A stretch of 7,583 nt of DNA from Bdellovibrionales bacterium. GTDB lineage: Bacteria > Bdellovibrionota > Bdellovibrionia > Bdellovibrionales > JAMPXM01. The notes under the pieces are model-generated. The model was not told the DNA's origin, did no database searches, and saw only the letters and a list, made by a program, of their open reading frames with translations. Shown in pieces: positions 6,131-7,583 of this stretch. The stretch spans positions 1 to 7,583 of the forward strand of contig SXSP01000049.1 in the NCBI GenBank assembly GCA_005792225.1, given 5' to 3'. A program made the translations under genes and the position numbers. The stretch's first letter is position 1. Every line of letters begins with the position of its first letter.

Positions 6131-6143
6131 CGAGAAATTCTCG
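6131..6143. repeat. Palindrome CGAGAA-A-TTCTCG
   Basis: Perfect 6-base arms around a single central A in the divergent gap. The symmetry suits a dimeric DNA-binding protein; it is also short enough to occur by chance. Confidence 0.4.
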
Positions 6144-6155
6144 GAGCCACGTCTC

Positions 6156-6170
6156 GTTTTGAAACAAAAC
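6156..6170. repeat. Inverted repeat GTTTTG-AAA-CAAAAC
   Basis: Perfect 6-base arms around AAA, 13 bases after the previous palindrome and 15 bases before the -10-like TTTAAT. Placed where an activator or repressor of galU could bind; AT-rich arms would make a weak RNA hairpin. Confidence 0.38.
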
Positions 6171-6246
6171 ATTCGTCAGAACGATTTTAATTTATGTCCA
6201 CAAGCACTTGGCCATCCTGAGGGAATGTTGCCATCATCTGGGAGCT

Positions 6247-6273
6247 ATGGCTTTGTTACTCAACTGGAGTTGA
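6247..6273 (+). other. Possible 8-codon upstream reading frame before galU
   Basis: ATG at 6247 reads M-A-L-L-L-N-W-S and stops with TGA at 6271-6273, three bases before the galU ATG. GGGAG (6240-6244) sits two bases upstream, a purine-rich but close spacing. If translated, ribosomes ending here would be placed at the galU start, giving translational coupling or a leader-peptide effect. A reading frame this short can easily arise by chance. Confidence 0.25.
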
Positions 6274-6276
6274 ACG

Positions 6277-7161
6277 ATGGCATCAAAAGTCAGAAAAGCA
6301 ATTATCCCTGCCGCTGGTCTTGGAACACGCTTCCTCCCAGCCACGAAATCTGTCCCCAAAGAAATGCTGCCCATTGTCGACCGCCCCAGCCTCCTCTACA
6401 TCGTAGAAGAAGCCGTTCGGGCCGGAATCGAGGACATCATTTTGATTCAGGGTCGGCAAAAGACCGCGATCGAAGACTTCTTCGATGTGAGCTACGAACT
6501 CGAGGACAAACTTGAGCGCGACGGAAAGACCGCGATGGTCGAGAACCTCCGCCGCATCCGCTCGCTGGCGAACATCATCAGCATCCGCCAAAAACAACCG
6601 CTCGGACTCGGGCACGCGGTCCTCTGCGGCCGCCCGATCGTCGGTGACGAACCGTTCGCGGTTCTCCTCGGCGACGAAATCATGATCGCGCGTGAAGACC
6701 AGGAAACAACGACCAAAACCCTGACCCGCCACTTCGAATCCACAGGTCTTTCCACGGTCGCGATGATGGAAGTCCCCGAAAGCGAAGTCTCGAAGTACGG
6801 AATCGTCGAGGGAGAGAAAAACTCAGACGGCACCCTCCGGGTCCGCAACGTCATCGAAAAGCCCGGTAAGGATCAAACGAAGAGCCGTTCGGCACTTCCT
6901 GGAAGATATGTTTTCAGCGGCGAGATTTTCCAGTATCTTCAGGACACCAAGCCCGGAAAGAACGGTGAAATCCAGCTGACCGATGCGATGACTCAGTTGG
7001 CGCACGGCTCGGGCTTATTGGCGAGCGGATTCGAGGCAAGGCGCTACGATGCCGGCGATAAACTCGGGTTCCTGCAAGCCAACATTGAAATGGCTCTGGA
7101 ACACCCGGAGCTCGCAAGTTCACTCCGCCAGTATTTAAAGGGGCTTGCGCAAAAACTCTGA
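6277..7161 (+). CDS. galU: UTP--glucose-1-phosphate uridylyltransferase (GalU)
   Basis: A cytoplasmic enzyme that makes UDP-glucose from UTP and glucose-1-phosphate, feeding lipopolysaccharide, capsule and other glycan synthesis. At 294 residues it matches the bacterial GalU family (E. coli 302). The nucleotide-binding signature G14-LGTR-18 lies in 'IIPAAGLGTRFLPATKSVPK', followed by EMLPI with K28 before it. D133 sits in LLGDE, the expected metal/nucleotide site. E194-K195 lie in VIEKP, NGEIQLTD spans 229-236, and YDAGDKLGFL begins at 257; all are GalU family landmarks. The ATG at 6277 has GGAG 7 bases upstream (6266-6269). A secreted protein gene follows by 34 bases with no terminator between, so the two are probably co-transcribed. 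No missing catalytic residue was noticed. Confidence 0.96.
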   Translation: MASKVRKAIIPAAGLGTRFLPATKSVPKEMLPIVDRPSLLYIVEEAVRAGIEDIILIQGRQKTAIEDFFDVSYELEDKLERDGKTAMVENLRRIRSLANIISIRQKQPLGLGHAVLCGRPIVGDEPFAVLLGDEIMIAREDQETTTKTLTRHFESTGLSTVAMMEVPESEVSKYGIVEGEKNSDGTLRVRNVIEKPGKDQTKSRSALPGRYVFSGEIFQYLQDTKPGKNGEIQLTDAMTQLAHGSGLLASGFEARRYDAGDKLGFLQANIEMALEHPELASSLRQYLKGLAQKL

Positions 7162-7195
7162 GAAATCCTCGGAGAACAAAAAAGGGAGCCTGACG

Positions 7196-7583
7196 ATGAT
7201 CAACCAAAGAACCAACCCCATCACTCGTCAGGTTTCATTCGCTCTTCTCGCCCTCGTTGCCTTCGCCTCCTCGATCGCGGAAGCCTACATCCCTCACAGT
7301 CACACGATCGTCGGCCGTCTTGTTCGCAATAATGGAAAGGGCACGTACGTCATCGAACAAGAGGTTCAGTTCCGCACGGCGGGCGATCCGCTGACCCTCC
7401 GCGAGCGTTGGGTCGTTGAAAATGGCGAAACCATGCGCCTACTCGTGAGCTCACCATCCAAAGCCGGGGGCGAACCCGTTTACTTCGAGGCCAGTTATTC
7501 CGGCGGAAGAAAATCCGCACCCGATGCTTTCACGCTTCAACCCGCGAAGTCCGCGACGTTGAGCCCGGAATTCGCAGAAGGGC
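7196..7583 (+). CDS. Secreted protein of unknown function, N-terminal part (runs off right edge)
   Basis: The frame is open from ATG 7196 to the end of the window, giving the first 129 residues of a longer protein. AGGGAG (7182-7187) lies eight bases before the start. Residues 1-30 form a signal peptide: basic n-region with several Arg, hydrophobic core FALLALVAFA, and an AEA cleavage site before YIPHS. The mature part is beta-rich in appearance, with motifs such as YVIEQEVQFR, TLRERWVVENGETMRL and a Gly-rich turn, perhaps resembling a lipid- or surface-binding sandwich, but I do not recognise a named family. It follows galU by 34 bases and is likely translated from the same message, which may hint at an envelope role. 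No cysteine occurs in the visible part. Confidence 0.8.
   Translation, partial: MINQRTNPITRQVSFALLALVAFASSIAEAYIPHSHTIVGRLVRNNGKGTYVIEQEVQFRTAGDPLTLRERWVVENGETMRLLVSSPSKAGGEPVYFEASYSGGRKSAPDAFTLQPAKSATLSPEFAEG

Larger units (their letters stand above)
6061..6276. promoter_or_regulatory. Divergent region between lipoprotein gene and galU, rich in short repeats
   Basis: This 216-base gap should hold promoters for both genes. It contains an 8-base direct repeat ATCGGATC (6097-6104 and 6111-6118), a palindrome CGAGAA-A-TTCTCG (6131-6143) and an inverted repeat GTTTTG-AAA-CAAAAC (6156-6170). TTTAAT at 6186-6191 is a 5/6 match to a -10 box for galU. The nearest good -35, TTGAAA (6159-6164), is 21 nt away, which is too far for a standard sigma-70 promoter. 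No convincing promoter was found for the lipoprotein side. Confidence 0.45.

Noticed and set aside
6283..6732. 149-codon open frame antisense to galU
   Set aside because: It mirrors codon bias of galU, has no ribosome-binding site or recognisable domain, and galU is unambiguous.

Overview
The window looks like a chromosomal segment of a Gram-negative bacterium, most likely from the Bdellovibrionota (Bdellovibrio-like). Three things suggest this. There is a TIGR02147/DUF4423-type regulator, a family common in that group. Most of the other products are envelope proteins of poorly characterised families. One lipoprotein carries a non-classical 'FQNC' lipobox that I associate with Bdellovibrio-type lipoproteins. 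The assignment is an inference from protein style, not from a marker gene.

Layout. Positions 3-290 (+) are the 3' end of a TonB-dependent outer-membrane receptor. It converges on a TIGR02147-family regulator (324-1142, -). The regulator is divergent, across a short AT-rich gap, from a secreted cysteine-containing protein of unknown function (1229-2236, +). Next comes a TonB-type energy transducer (2409-3668, +) with a Pro/Ala/Lys-rich linker and a clear C-terminal TonB domain. A strong, apparently bidirectional terminator (3697-3731) separates tonB from a convergent minus-strand cluster. Read in transcription order, that cluster is a cysteine-rich lipoprotein (6060-4861), a small outer-membrane beta-barrel protein (4786-3923) and a 43-residue, very basic protein (3883-3752) that is easily missed because of its size. 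Divergent from the lipoprotein is galU (6277-7161, +), UTP-glucose-1-phosphate uridylyltransferase. It is followed after 34 nt by a secreted protein that runs off the right edge (7196-7583, +).

How the genes may work together. The receptor fragment and the TonB protein belong to the same functional class: TonB in the inner membrane energises outer-membrane receptors. No exbB or exbD is present, so the motor complex must be encoded elsewhere. GalU makes UDP-glucose for envelope polysaccharide. The remaining genes encode a surface lipoprotein, a barrel and secreted proteins, so the theme of the window is the cell envelope. No stretch without a gene exceeds 300 bases; the longest is the 216-base divergent region before galU, which holds several short symmetric repeats and a tiny upstream reading frame.

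I see no tRNA, rRNA, CRISPR array, insertion sequence or phage gene, and no clear new multi-gene system. The items most worth a second look are the 43-aa basic protein, the divergent regulator/secreted-protein pair, and the repeat-rich divergent region with a possible leader peptide in front of galU.
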